This document shows positions 1 to 7,004 of a DNA stretch of 64,000 nt, one piece after another (within the stretch, counting starts at the first letter, position 1; each line of letters opens with the position of its first letter). This stretch comes from Polaribacter sp. BM10. Lineage in GTDB: Bacteria; Bacteroidota; Bacteroidia; Flavobacteriales; Flavobacteriaceae. The stretch lies in contig NZ_CP019704.1 in assembly GCF_002005425.1 (NCBI RefSeq), positions 2,376,001-2,440,000 of the forward strand, given 5' to 3'. The notes beneath the pieces are model-generated. The model saw only the letters and a program-made list of their open reading frames with translations. It did no database searches and was not told the origin of the DNA. The translations under genes and the position numbers were made by a program.

Positions 1-220
1 TTTTTTTCTCCTGAAAATCACCTTCTTTAATATAGGTCAAAGATGGATTAACATTATAAGATGCCATAATGCCATTAACTTTAAGTGTATCTTTTTCAAA
101 GGTTCTTCCTTCAAAAATAATTACAACGTCTTCATTTTTATTTTTTTTGTTAAGTTTTTTTTTACAAGACAGGATTAATAAAGTAGACAGAAATAATAGT
201 ATAATAAAAAAATGTTTCAT
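1..220 (-). CDS. Lipoprotein, N-terminal part only (cut by window edge)
   Basis: The reverse strand reads from an ATG at 220 to the window edge without a stop, giving 73 residues. The start MKHFFIILLFLSTLLILSC is a classic lipoprotein signal peptide with a lipobox Cys at residue 19, followed by a Lys/Asn-rich linker and then a folded-looking stretch (VVIIFEGRTFEKDTL). It should be a membrane-anchored periplasmic or surface protein; the family cannot be told from this piece. It lies downstream of the double-glycine peptide gene on the same strand, separated by a hairpin, so it may belong to the same accessory cluster, which would continue beyond the left edge. Confidence 0.75.
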   Translation of the reverse strand, partial: MKHFFIILLFLSTLLILSCKKKLNKKNKNEDVVIIFEGRTFEKDTLKVNGIMASYNVNPSLTYIKEGDFQEKK

Positions 221-233
221 TTGTAATAAATTA

Positions 234-261
234 ACTGCGTGTAAATTTAATTACACGCAGT
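234..261 (-). terminator. Hairpin terminator after the GG-leader peptide gene
   Basis: Perfect 11-bp inverted repeat (ACTGCGTGTAA / TTACACGCAGT) with a 6-base loop, followed on the reverse strand by a T-rich tract. It sits between the stop of the peptide gene and the start of the lipoprotein. Confidence 0.7.
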
Positions 262-276
262 AGTTTGTAATAAAAA

Positions 277-507
277 TTAATTTAGCCAGCTAGCAGTTGA
301 GCAACCGTCGCAACACCATTGTACACTATCTCCAGCGCTCATATTTTTTTTCACTTCGTTAATTCTACTTAAAGATAAACCAGTCCATACTGATCCATTG
401 ATTCTCACTGCACAAGAACCTTCAGCTGCTAGCGTCGCACCTCCAAAAACTTGTTTTTGCTCAGCTCTATTTAGCGCTTTGCCAATGTTTAAAATTTGTT
501 TTTTCAT
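277..507 (-). CDS. Double-glycine leader peptide, Cys-containing core (bacteriocin/RiPP-precursor-like)
   Basis: A 76-residue peptide. I use the ATG at 507; an upstream in-frame ATG at 555 would add 16 residues unlike any leader. Residues 1-23 (MKKQILNIGKALN..., ending FGG) match the leader type of Bacteroidota double-glycine natural-product precursors, which are cleaved after GG by C39-peptidase ABC transporters (family knowledge). The predicted core is 53 residues, Ser/Gly/Ala-rich, with Cys32 and a WCCDGC cluster (Cys65, 66, 69) near the C-terminus, so one or two disulfides or other Cys chemistry are possible. The adjacent upstream gene is a C39-like/thioredoxin fusion, the usual partner class. 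No modification enzyme is visible in the window. It is an exported peptide of unknown activity. Confidence 0.72.
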   Translation of the reverse strand: MKKQILNIGKALNRAEQKQVFGGATLAAEGSCAVRINGSVWTGLSLSRINEVKKNMSAGDSVQWCCDGCSTASWLN

Positions 508-594
508 AATTATTATATTTAAAAAATTATATTTGCTGTGAACATTTAAAGACACTCACAGTTTGTGTCTATTCTTCGCGAGAGAATATTGTTT

Positions 595-626
595 AAAACT
601 CAAAGCTTTAACTAGTTTTGAGTTTT
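595..626 (-). terminator. Hairpin abutting the stop of the thioredoxin fragment
   Basis: A 10-bp perfect inverted repeat (AAAACTCAAA / TTTGAGTTTT) with a 12-base loop directly follows the TAA at 627-629 on the reverse strand. It probably ends the fusion-gene transcript before the peptide gene. Confidence 0.6.
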
Positions 627-1036
627 TTAATTTGTTTCTATTAGGTCTTCAATAAAATATAGCATTTCAGTCCTCTGATACTGTTTAGGATATGCTTTAC
701 CGTTAATTAAAATTTCTGGAGTAAAGTTGATATTGTTGTTCGTGCACCAACTTCTTTCTTCTTTTAAAACAAAAATTTGTTTTTCTACATCTATACAAGT
801 ACCCCATTTTTCTAGCCATAAATTTGTTTCCATTTCATTATAAATGTCATGTAATGCAGAGAATGTCTCTTTTTTAGATTGATTTTTATAAATCTCTAAA
901 ATTCTTGTGGTTACTTTTACTCCATTACTTTCTATATTATCAGTATTGATATAAAATCTAATTACTATTTTAACATCATTTTTATATTTTGAGAGAATAT
1001 TTTCTATAACCTTGTGTACAGGTTTACAGTGCCACA
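627..1036 (-). pseudogene. 3' fragment of C39-like/VKOR-type/thioredoxin fusion (thioredoxin domain)
   Basis: This frame begins in the middle of a thioredoxin-like active site (HCKPVHKVIENIL) and runs about 135 residues through a DsbA/VKOR-tail type thioredoxin fold, including a cis-Pro region (NFTPEILINGK). It has no plausible start of its own: the upstream frame (1004-1771) ends ...NPFCG and this one resumes HCK, so adding one base around 1031-1033 recreates a C-G-H-C site. Family knowledge: such domains close the C39-like/VKOR/thioredoxin fusions next to double-glycine peptide exporters in Bacteroidota and handle disulfides in the exported peptide. Either the gene is broken or the base call is wrong. 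Confidence 0.75.
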
Positions 1037-1771
1037 AAAAGGATTCGTAATTACTACTATTTCTAGTTTTGCATTTAAATTACCAAGTGTTATTTCTTCT
1101 ATAGTATCAATTTTAGTATTGAAAGTATTAGCTTTATTAAGCATTGTATTAAACACATCAAAATTTCTTTGAAATTTTAAAAAATTAATCTTCTCTTTTC
1201 TATGCTTGTTTACTTCAAAAAGCATAGGTTTTAAGTAAATCCAAGAAAGTATTACAGCAAAGGCTATTGTTATAAAAAGGACAATTTCGGTTAAGCCTAG
1301 ATTATAGACTACAAAATCGGATAGAAATAATAAAGGAGATTGAACAATTAAAAAATTTCTAATTTGTCTCTTAGAACTAATGTTTGACTCTGTTCTTTCT
1401 GGCTTTTCTACTGCAACAATAATTCCTGTAAATTTTTCTAGAAATTGCTTTGCGTTCAACTTTTCTTTTTTATTACCGTTACTTATTACGGTATAGTCCT
1501 TTTTACTTACATTAACGTTTACAAGAGACTGCCCATTATCATCATTTAATTGAGCTATAAAATTACTAGGTAATTGCTTTAGAGTTTCTATGTTAATTGG
1601 TATGTTAGCAGCAATGTTTTCTATATTAAAATGATCTAAAACACCCGTTATAGAATGAAGACTTGGGTAAGAAGGATGACTTTGAATTTGAAATGATAGT
1701 TCATTCTTATCAAAGGGAATTTTTGCATTTGTTAATAATTTACTAACAATTACTGATAATTGATTTTTCAA
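1004..1771 (-). pseudogene. 5' fragment of C39-like/VKOR-type/thioredoxin fusion; VKOR core largely missing
   Basis: 255 residues. Residues 1-135 are a C39-peptidase-like domain with the characteristic HPSYPSL signature near residue 32 but no obvious catalytic Cys, as usual in these pseudo-peptidase domains. Two hydrophobic segments follow (about 148-165 and 168-186, the latter ending WIYLKPML), then a linker and the start of a thioredoxin domain that breaks at NPFCG. Full-length relatives carry four or five VKOR membrane helices with Cys pairs between these parts; here nearly all of that is absent. The gene thus shows both an internal deletion and a frameshift. It probably once managed disulfides in the neighbouring GG-leader peptide. 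Confidence 0.75.
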
Positions 1772-2130
1772 AATATTATTTCTTTAATTTTTATTAAAGA
1801 AAATTCATCCATCCTAATTATTTTTTAAGTGTAGTTTAAAGCCGATAAAATCTAATTTAGTTTTGATTAAAAGTATTAAAATAGAGAGATTTTTCTTTTT
1901 CACAGCATTTTTCTCTTTCCAAATATCAAAAAGTATTTTTTAATAAACTAATAATTAACTTTCCATTTTGGACTAGCTGAATTCATGGATACTAAAAACA
2001 TACTGTTTTCAGCTAGTCCAATTTGGAAAGTCAAATACATTTTTTTTTCTTATTTTTGAAAAAAGAAAAAGACTAAAAAACTACTGTTTAGCCAAAAACT
2101 AAATTAGAAAAACTAAAAAATGCTATAAAA
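1772..2130. other. 359-base non-coding region with two inverted repeats
   Basis: Divergent spacer between the C39-like gene and the first XRE gene. Nothing here looks coding: the longest ATG frame I found is 24 codons. It holds a 10-bp perfect inverted repeat at 1779-1802, eight bases upstream of the C39-like start codon, and a long inverted repeat at 1958-2031 (listed separately). The rest is AT-rich. Confidence 0.6.
1958..2031. repeat. Long inverted repeat, 24-bp arms
   Basis: Arms 1958-1981 and 2008-2031 match at 22 of 24 positions; the shared core is TTGGACTAGCTGAA. The loop is 26 bases. No T tract follows, so it does not look like a simple terminator. A partial third copy (CTTTCCAAAT) lies near 1915. 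It lies 100 bases upstream of two XRE regulators and could be their operator, a small structured RNA or a miniature mobile-element relic; the sequence does not decide. Confidence 0.6.
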
Positions 2131-2364
2131 ATGAATGAAAACAACTCACTGCAAAGTGTAGATCATCAGATTAATAATATTTTAAATATGATAATCTACA
2201 GAAGAAAAAAATTAGGTCTTACCCAAACCGATTTAGCAAATAAACTTGAAATAACTTTAAGTGGTTATTACAAAATAGAAAAAGGAAAAACAGATCTAAA
2301 TTTTAGACGAATGCTAGAAATAGCAGAAATTTTAGATGTAGATCTTAACTACTTTTTTAAGTAA
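2131..2364 (+). CDS. XRE-family helix-turn-helix regulator, first of tandem pair
   Basis: 77 residues, essentially one Cro/C1-type HTH domain. The recognition region (LTQTDLANKLEITLSGYYKIEKGK) and the following helices (DLNFRRMLEIAEILDVDLNYFF) fit HTH_3. An Asn-rich 15-residue N-tail precedes the fold. The protein is a probable DNA-binding repressor or activator. The next gene encodes a paralogue, so the pair arose by duplication. The only operator-like sequence nearby is the inverted repeat at 1958-2031. Targets are unknown; the decayed peptide cluster to the left is an obvious candidate, but that is inference. Confidence 0.85.
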   Translation: MNENNSLQSVDHQINNILNMIIYRRKKLGLTQTDLANKLEITLSGYYKIEKGKTDLNFRRMLEIAEILDVDLNYFFK

Positions 2365-2414
2365 TTGTAGTTTACACATATTATTGATTCATTTCTATTT
2401 TATATTATAAAAAA

Positions 2415-2657
2415 ATGATTGAAAAAGATATAATTAATGCTACACACAGTAAAATTCTGCAGAAAATAGTGACTTTAAGAAGTAATGCTGGCGTTTCTCA
2501 AGTAGAGTTAGCAGATGCTATCGGAATTTCTGAAAGTGGCTATTTTAAAGTAGAAAAAGGAAAAACAAAGCTAGATTTAGAACGGTTGCTAATTATCTTG
2601 CTAAAACTTAAAATTTCTCCAAAAGATTTTTTTAAAGATATAGAATTAAATTTCTAA
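2415..2657 (+). CDS. XRE-family helix-turn-helix regulator, second of tandem pair
   Basis: 80 residues, a single Cro/C1 HTH (GVSQVELADAIGISESGYFKVEKGK) followed by helices ending ISPKDFF. Its organisation is the same as the preceding gene: both share the S-G-Y-[YF]-K-[IV]-E-K-G-K-T motif and a [YD]-FFK ending, so they are diverged tandem duplicates. The gap between the two is 50 bases and no separate promoter is evident, so they are probably co-transcribed. A strong bidirectional terminator follows at 2661-2698. Confidence 0.85.
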   Translation: MIEKDIINATHSKILQKIVTLRSNAGVSQVELADAIGISESGYFKVEKGKTKLDLERLLIILLKLKISPKDFFKDIELNF

Positions 2658-2660
2658 AAT

Positions 2661-2698
2661 AAAAACCCCAAAACTATTTAAATAGTTTTGGGGTTTTT
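2661..2698. terminator. Bidirectional terminator between XRE pair and sdhB
   Basis: A 38-base perfect palindrome: the 19-base half AAAAACCCCAAAACTATTT is followed directly by its reverse complement. A-rich and T-rich ends allow termination in both directions for the convergent genes. Confidence 0.85.
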
Positions 2699-2718
2699 AA
2701 TTACAAAAAGCTTAATTT

Positions 2719-3459
2719 TTAAATATTTGCTTTCATCAATTCTCTATTCATTCTTGCAATGTTGTCTAAAGAAATTCCTTTAGGACACTCAACCTCACAA
2801 GCACCTGTATTTGTACAGTTTCCAAAACCTTCTAAATCCATTTGTGCAACCATATTTTGCACACGATCTGCAGCTTCTACTTGCCCTTGTGGTAATAAAG
2901 CATATTGAGATACTTTAGCACCTACAAACAACATTGCAGAAGAGTTTTTACACGTTGCCACACAAGCACCACAACCAATACAAGTTGCTGCATCCATAGC
3001 TTCATCTGCTGCATGTTTAGAAATAGGAATTGAGTTTGCATCTTGTGTATTACCAGATGTATTTACAGAAATGTAACCACCTGCATGCTGTATTCTATCA
3101 AAAGAAGATCTGTCTACAACTAAATCTTTAACCACCGGAAAAGCAGCTGCTCTAAATGGTTCTATTGTTATAGTATCGCCATCTTTAAACATACGCATGT
3201 GTAATTGACACGTTGTAACGCCTCTATCTGGCCCATGAGCTTCTCCGTTAATATACATAGAACACATACCACATATACCTTCTCTACAATCATGATCAAA
3301 AGCAACTGGTTCTTCACCAGCATTTACTAATTGTTCATTTAAAACATCCATCATTTCTAAGAAAGACATATGTTCTGATATTTCAGTAACCTTATAATCT
3401 ACCATTTGACCCTTTGTAGATGAGTCTTTCTGTCTCCAAATCTTAAGTGTTAAATTCAT
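2719..3459 (-). CDS. sdhB: Succinate dehydrogenase / fumarate reductase iron-sulfur subunit
   Basis: 246 residues, normal for SdhB of single-cytochrome-b complexes. The N-terminal ferredoxin domain has the 2Fe-2S ligands Cys58, Cys63, Cys66 and Cys84. The C-terminal domain carries C-IGC-GAC-ATC (Cys160, 163, 166, 170) and Cys215, Cys221 and Cys225 for the 4Fe-4S and 3Fe-4S centres. It passes electrons from the SdhA flavin to the quinone site in SdhC on the inner face of the cytoplasmic membrane. It is the last gene of sdhC-sdhA-sdhB, 10 bases after sdhA, and ends at a palindromic terminator. Confidence 0.97.
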   Translation of the reverse strand: MNLTLKIWRQKDSSTKGQMVDYKVTEISEHMSFLEMMDVLNEQLVNAGEEPVAFDHDCREGICGMCSMYINGEAHGPDRGVTTCQLHMRMFKDGDTITIEPFRAAAFPVVKDLVVDRSSFDRIQHAGGYISVNTSGNTQDANSIPISKHAADEAMDAATCIGCGACVATCKNSSAMLFVGAKVSQYALLPQGQVEAADRVQNMVAQMDLEGFGNCTNTGACEVECPKGISLDNIARMNRELMKANI

Positions 3460-3469
3460 AATGTCTATC

Positions 3470-5467
3470 TTATTTATAACTTCTTTCTTTAACTTCTATG
3501 TTCTCGTAAACCAATTCTTCTTTATGCAATACTGCGTCTTTTGGTTCTCCTTTATATTCCCAAGCAGAAACAAATTGAAATTCTTTTAATCTCTTTGCTT
3601 CTCCTTCTTCTGTTTGATGCTCTTCTCTAAAGTGACCACCAGCAGATTCTTCTCTTACTAAAGCATCTTTTGCAAATAATTCTCCTAACTCTAAGAAATC
3701 TGCAACTCTACCTGCTTTTGCTAATTGTTCGTTGTATTCTGTATCTGTTCCTGGTACAATTACGTTTTTCCAGAAATCTTTTCTTAATTCAGATATTTCT
3801 ACAATAGCTTCTTCTAAACCAGCTTTATTTCTAGACATTCCACATTTTTCCCACATAATTTTACCTAATTTTTTGTGGTAATAATCTACAGAATGTGTTC
3901 CTTTATTGTTGATAAAGAATTTTATTCTATCTGCAACTTCTTTTTCTGCTGCTTCAAACTCTGGCGTATCTGTAGATATTTTTCCTGTTCTAATATCATC
4001 AGCTAAATAATCTCCAATAGTATAAGGTAACACAAAGTAACCATCTGCTAAACCTTGCATTAATGCAGAAGCACCTAATCTGTTTGCACCATGATCAGAG
4101 AAGTTTGCTTCTCCAATTGCGTAACAACCAGGTATCGTAGTCATTAAATTATAATCTACCCAAACACCACCCATTGTATAGTGTACCGCTGGATATATCA
4201 TCATTGGTGTTTCATATGGATTTTCATCAACGATTTTCTCGTACATCTGAAATAAGTTACCATATTTAGCCTCAACAATCTTTTGTCCTAATTCGTAAAT
4301 CTTAGCATCAGAAGGATTGTTTATATTTTGAATTTTTGCTTGTTCTTTACCATAACGCGTTATTGCAGATGCAAAATCTAAATATACAGCTTCACCTGTT
4401 GCATTTACCCCGTAACCAGCATCACAACGCTCTTTTGCTGCTCTAGAAGCAACATCACGTGGTACTAAGTTACCAAATGCAGGGTAACGTCTTTCTAAAT
4501 AATAATCTCTTTCATCTTCAGACAAATCGGTTGGTTTTTTACGACCTTCTCTAATTGCTAAAACATCTTCCATGTTTTTAGGAACCCAAATTCGTCCATC
4601 ATTTCTTAAAGATTCAGACATCAATGTTAATTTAGACTGATAATCTCCTGATCTAGGAATACATGTTGGGTGAATTTGTGTATAACATGGGTTTGCAAAA
4701 TATGCTCCTTTTTTATGTACTTTCCATCCGGCAGTAACATTAGAACCCATTGCATTGGTAGATAAGAAATATACATTACCATAACCACCAGAAGCAATTA
4801 CTACTGCGTGTGCAGAATGACGTTCTATTTCTCCTGTAACCAAGTTACGTGCAATAATACCTCTTGCTTTACCATCTACAATAACAACATCTAACATTTC
4901 ATGACGATTGAACATTTCAATCTTACCACGAGCAATTTGACGGTTCATTGCAGAATAAGCACCTAACAATAATTGTTGTCCTGTTTGTCCTTTTGCATAA
5001 AAAGTTCTAGAAACTAAAACTCCACCAAAAGAACGGTTGTCTAAAAGACCACCATAATCACGTGCAAAAGGAACTCCTTGTGCTACACATTGATCTATAA
5101 TATTTGCAGAAACCTCTGCAAGTCTGTAAACGTTAGCTTCTCTAGAACGGTAATCTCCTCCTTTTACAGTATCGTAAAATAATCTGTAAGTAGAATCACC
5201 ATCTCCTTGATAGTTTTTTGCTGCATTAATACCTCCTTGAGCCGCAATAGAGTGCGCTCTTCTTGGAGAATCTTGATATGCAAAAGATTTTACATTGTAG
5301 CCCAATTCTGCTAAAGTTGCAGAAGCAGAACCACCTGCTAAACCTGTACCAACAACAATAACATCGATGTGTCTTTTGTTTGCTGGGTTTACTAAATTAA
5401 TTTTGTTTTTATAGTCTGTCCATTTATCTTTTAATGGACCTTGAGGTACTTTTGAATCTAAAGCCAT
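3470..5467 (-). CDS. sdhA: Succinate dehydrogenase / fumarate reductase flavoprotein subunit
   Basis: 665 residues, in the size range of Bacteroidota SdhA/FrdA. The Rossmann motif [13 protein letters not shown] lies at residues 38-50. The covalent-FAD His sits in [11 protein letters not shown] (His72), and the substrate-site region contains [11 protein letters not shown] and the [15 protein letters not shown] segment typical of the family. It oxidises succinate to fumarate (or the reverse) in the TCA cycle and respiration. It lies between sdhC (13 bases upstream) and sdhB (10 bases downstream), so all three are one operon. Confidence 0.97.
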   Translation of the reverse strand: MALDSKVPQGPLKDKWTDYKNKINLVNPANKRHIDVIVVGTGLAGGSASATLAELGYNVKSFAYQDSPRRAHSIAAQGGINAAKNYQGDGDSTYRLFYDTVKGGDYRSREANVYRLAEVSANIIDQCVAQGVPFARDYGGLLDNRSFGGVLVSRTFYAKGQTGQQLLLGAYSAMNRQIARGKIEMFNRHEMLDVVIVDGKARGIIARNLVTGEIERHSAHAVVIASGGYGNVYFLSTNAMGSNVTAGWKVHKKGAYFANPCYTQIHPTCIPRSGDYQSKLTLMSESLRNDGRIWVPKNMEDVLAIREGRKKPTDLSEDERDYYLERRYPAFGNLVPRDVASRAAKERCDAGYGVNATGEAVYLDFASAITRYGKEQAKIQNINNPSDAKIYELGQKIVEAKYGNLFQMYEKIVDENPYETPMMIYPAVHYTMGGVWVDYNLMTTIPGCYAIGEANFSDHGANRLGASALMQGLADGYFVLPYTIGDYLADDIRTGKISTDTPEFEAAEKEVADRIKFFINNKGTHSVDYYHKKLGKIMWEKCGMSRNKAGLEEAIVEISELRKDFWKNVIVPGTDTEYNEQLAKAGRVADFLELGELFAKDALVREESAGGHFREEHQTEEGEAKRLKEFQFVSAWEYKGEPKDAVLHKEELVYENIEVKERSYK

Positions 5468-5480
5468 AATTTTTATACGA

Positions 5481-6155
5481 TTAATGGTTTAAGTGATGAT
5501 AAAGTGCTACAAAAATAAAACCTGCTGGTATTAAAATTGAATACACTAAACCTAATTTTTCTAATTTCTTTCTTAATGAATTTGCACCAACAGATTGAAA
5601 TGCAGATGTAAAACCGTGCGCTAAGTGTAATCCTAAGAAAACAAAAGCAACAACATAAGCAGCTACTCTAATTGGATTCACAAATTTATGCACTAGTTCT
5701 TCATAATAACGAAAACCTTCTACACCATCTACCATACCAGACCAATCTCCTTGTATGTATTTTGTGTTGATTTCTGGAAACCAAAAATCGATAAAGTGTA
5801 AAACAATAAATGCTAAAATTGTAATTCCACTATAAATCATGTTTCTACTCATCCATGATGAATTTGCAGCACCATTATTCTTTGCATAAGACACACCTTG
5901 CGCTTTTCTGTTTCTTAATTCTAAGATAAAACCCATTACAAAGTGAAAAACAACTGCAAAAATTAATACAGGTTGTAATGCAAATTGTACTACTGGATTT
6001 GTACCCATAAAGTGAGAAACTTCGTTAAAAGTGTCTGGACTAAAAACTGATAAAACATTAATTGCTAAATGCTGAAGTAAGAAGAACATTAAGAAAAACG
6101 CCGATAGCGCCATTGCTACTTTTCTTCCAATTGAAGATTTAAAAAATCCGCTCAT
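5481..6155 (-). CDS. sdhC: Succinate dehydrogenase cytochrome b subunit
   Basis: 224 residues with five hydrophobic helices (about 12-35, 58-78, 104-124, 160-182 and 200-220) and several helix-borne His residues ([30 protein letters not shown]) that fit di-haem ligation. This is the fused, SdhD-less type of anchor used in Bacteroidota complexes. It anchors SdhAB and hosts the quinone site. It is the first gene of the sdhCAB operon, and a well-formed promoter precedes it at 6182-6212. Confidence 0.95.
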   Translation of the reverse strand: MSGFFKSSIGRKVAMALSAFFLMFFLLQHLAINVLSVFSPDTFNEVSHFMGTNPVVQFALQPVLIFAVVFHFVMGFILELRNRKAQGVSYAKNNGAANSSWMSRNMIYSGITILAFIVLHFIDFWFPEINTKYIQGDWSGMVDGVEGFRYYEELVHKFVNPIRVAAYVVAFVFLGLHLAHGFTSAFQSVGANSLRKKLEKLGLVYSILIPAGFIFVALYHHLNH

Positions 6156-6181
6156 TGTATATGTTAGTTTAATTTATAGTA

Positions 6182-6212
6182 CAAAAATACGGCTTAACAA
6201 AACGTAGTACAA
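6182..6212 (-). promoter_or_regulatory. Promoter of sdhCAB (TTG-N20-TATTTTTG)
   Basis: On the reverse strand a TTG (-33 element) and a TATTTTTG (-7 element, consensus TAnnTTTG for the Bacteroidota primary sigma factor) are 20 bases apart, 27 bases upstream of the sdhC start codon. Confidence 0.7.
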
Positions 6213-6292
6213 GAAAATTACAACGTTTTCGTTTGTATTTAGAATAATTATAAATAAAACTGTTTTACTTTTAACAGAAAACAATAACTTTG

Positions 6293-6922
6293 TTATTTTC
6301 TGCTGTTTTTAGAATTAGAAGGCACCAAGCATTTATTATTTTTCCATTTGCCTTTTAAAGATTCTTTAGAAATTATTTTTTGGTTGCACGTTAAAAAATT
6401 ACCATTTGCATCTTTCTTAATAATTTTCATTTTGCCATTGTAAATTGCATTTACAATTCTATAAATTAAACTTCTTTTAGAAACAGTACTTCCTTTTGTT
6501 ATCAACTTTAAACCTTCTTCGTTGTTGTGTAAATCCATATCTGTAGAAATTTCATCTGGCACAACACCATCTTCTAATTTAAGTTTCTTAAAAGTAATAT
6601 AGTTTTCTTTTTCATGCGCTTTACCTAATGACCTTGCTGCTCTTTCACCTATTTCTTGGCGTAATCTTGCCATCCAATACGCGTGCCTAAAAGCATCTAC
6701 TTGCCCACCAGCAGCATCTTTATCTAACAAATTGGTTTTTCTAATAGAATCTGCAACCTTATTTGTTTCTTTTGAAATCTTTAGAGAAGTTTTTGCCTTA
6801 AAAGGATGAAATAAAACCCATCTTTTTATTGGACCAGATAATTTTAAAAAACTTTTAAAATCTGATTGTGCAGAAGTTGAAATTGTTAACGAAAAGAAGA
6901 TTAAAAAGGTTATTTTTTTCAT
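6293..6922 (-). CDS. Secreted DUF6973-like protein
   Basis: 209 residues. A cleavable signal peptide (MKKITFLIFFSLTISTSAQ) directs it to the periplasm or beyond. The body holds the conserved pattern I associate with DUF6973: QVDAFRHAYWMARL near residue 75, AHEKEN near 103 and MDLHNNEEG near 130. These His/Asp/Asn residues look like a metal or catalytic site, but no reaction is established to my knowledge. The C-terminal 60 residues are Lys/Asn-rich. It stands alone between sdhC and the BNR protein gene; its product level is probably independent of the upstream gene because a terminator lies at 6938-6982. Confidence 0.65.
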   Translation of the reverse strand: MKKITFLIFFSLTISTSAQSDFKSFLKLSGPIKRWVLFHPFKAKTSLKISKETNKVADSIRKTNLLDKDAAGGQVDAFRHAYWMARLRQEIGERAARSLGKAHEKENYITFKKLKLEDGVVPDEISTDMDLHNNEEGLKLITKGSTVSKRSLIYRIVNAIYNGKMKIIKKDANGNFLTCNQKIISKESLKGKWKNNKCLVPSNSKNSRK

Positions 6923-6937
6923 GCTTGAAATATACTA

Positions 6938-6982
6938 AAAAAACGATTTAAAAATCTCTTAAAGATTTCTAAACCGTTTTTT
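6938..6982 (-). terminator. Terminator after the BNR-repeat gene
   Basis: Arms 6938-6957 and 6963-6982 pair at 18 of 20 positions around a 5-base loop. On the reverse strand the stem ends in a run of seven T. It ends the large gene at 7005-9833. Confidence 0.8.
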
Positions 6983-7004
6983 TAAATTGAAAGAAATTGC
7001 TTGG

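Noticed and set aside
1985..2059. 24-codon frame with ATG in the loop of the long inverted repeat
   Set aside because: Too short and composed of repeat sequence; no promoter placed for it.
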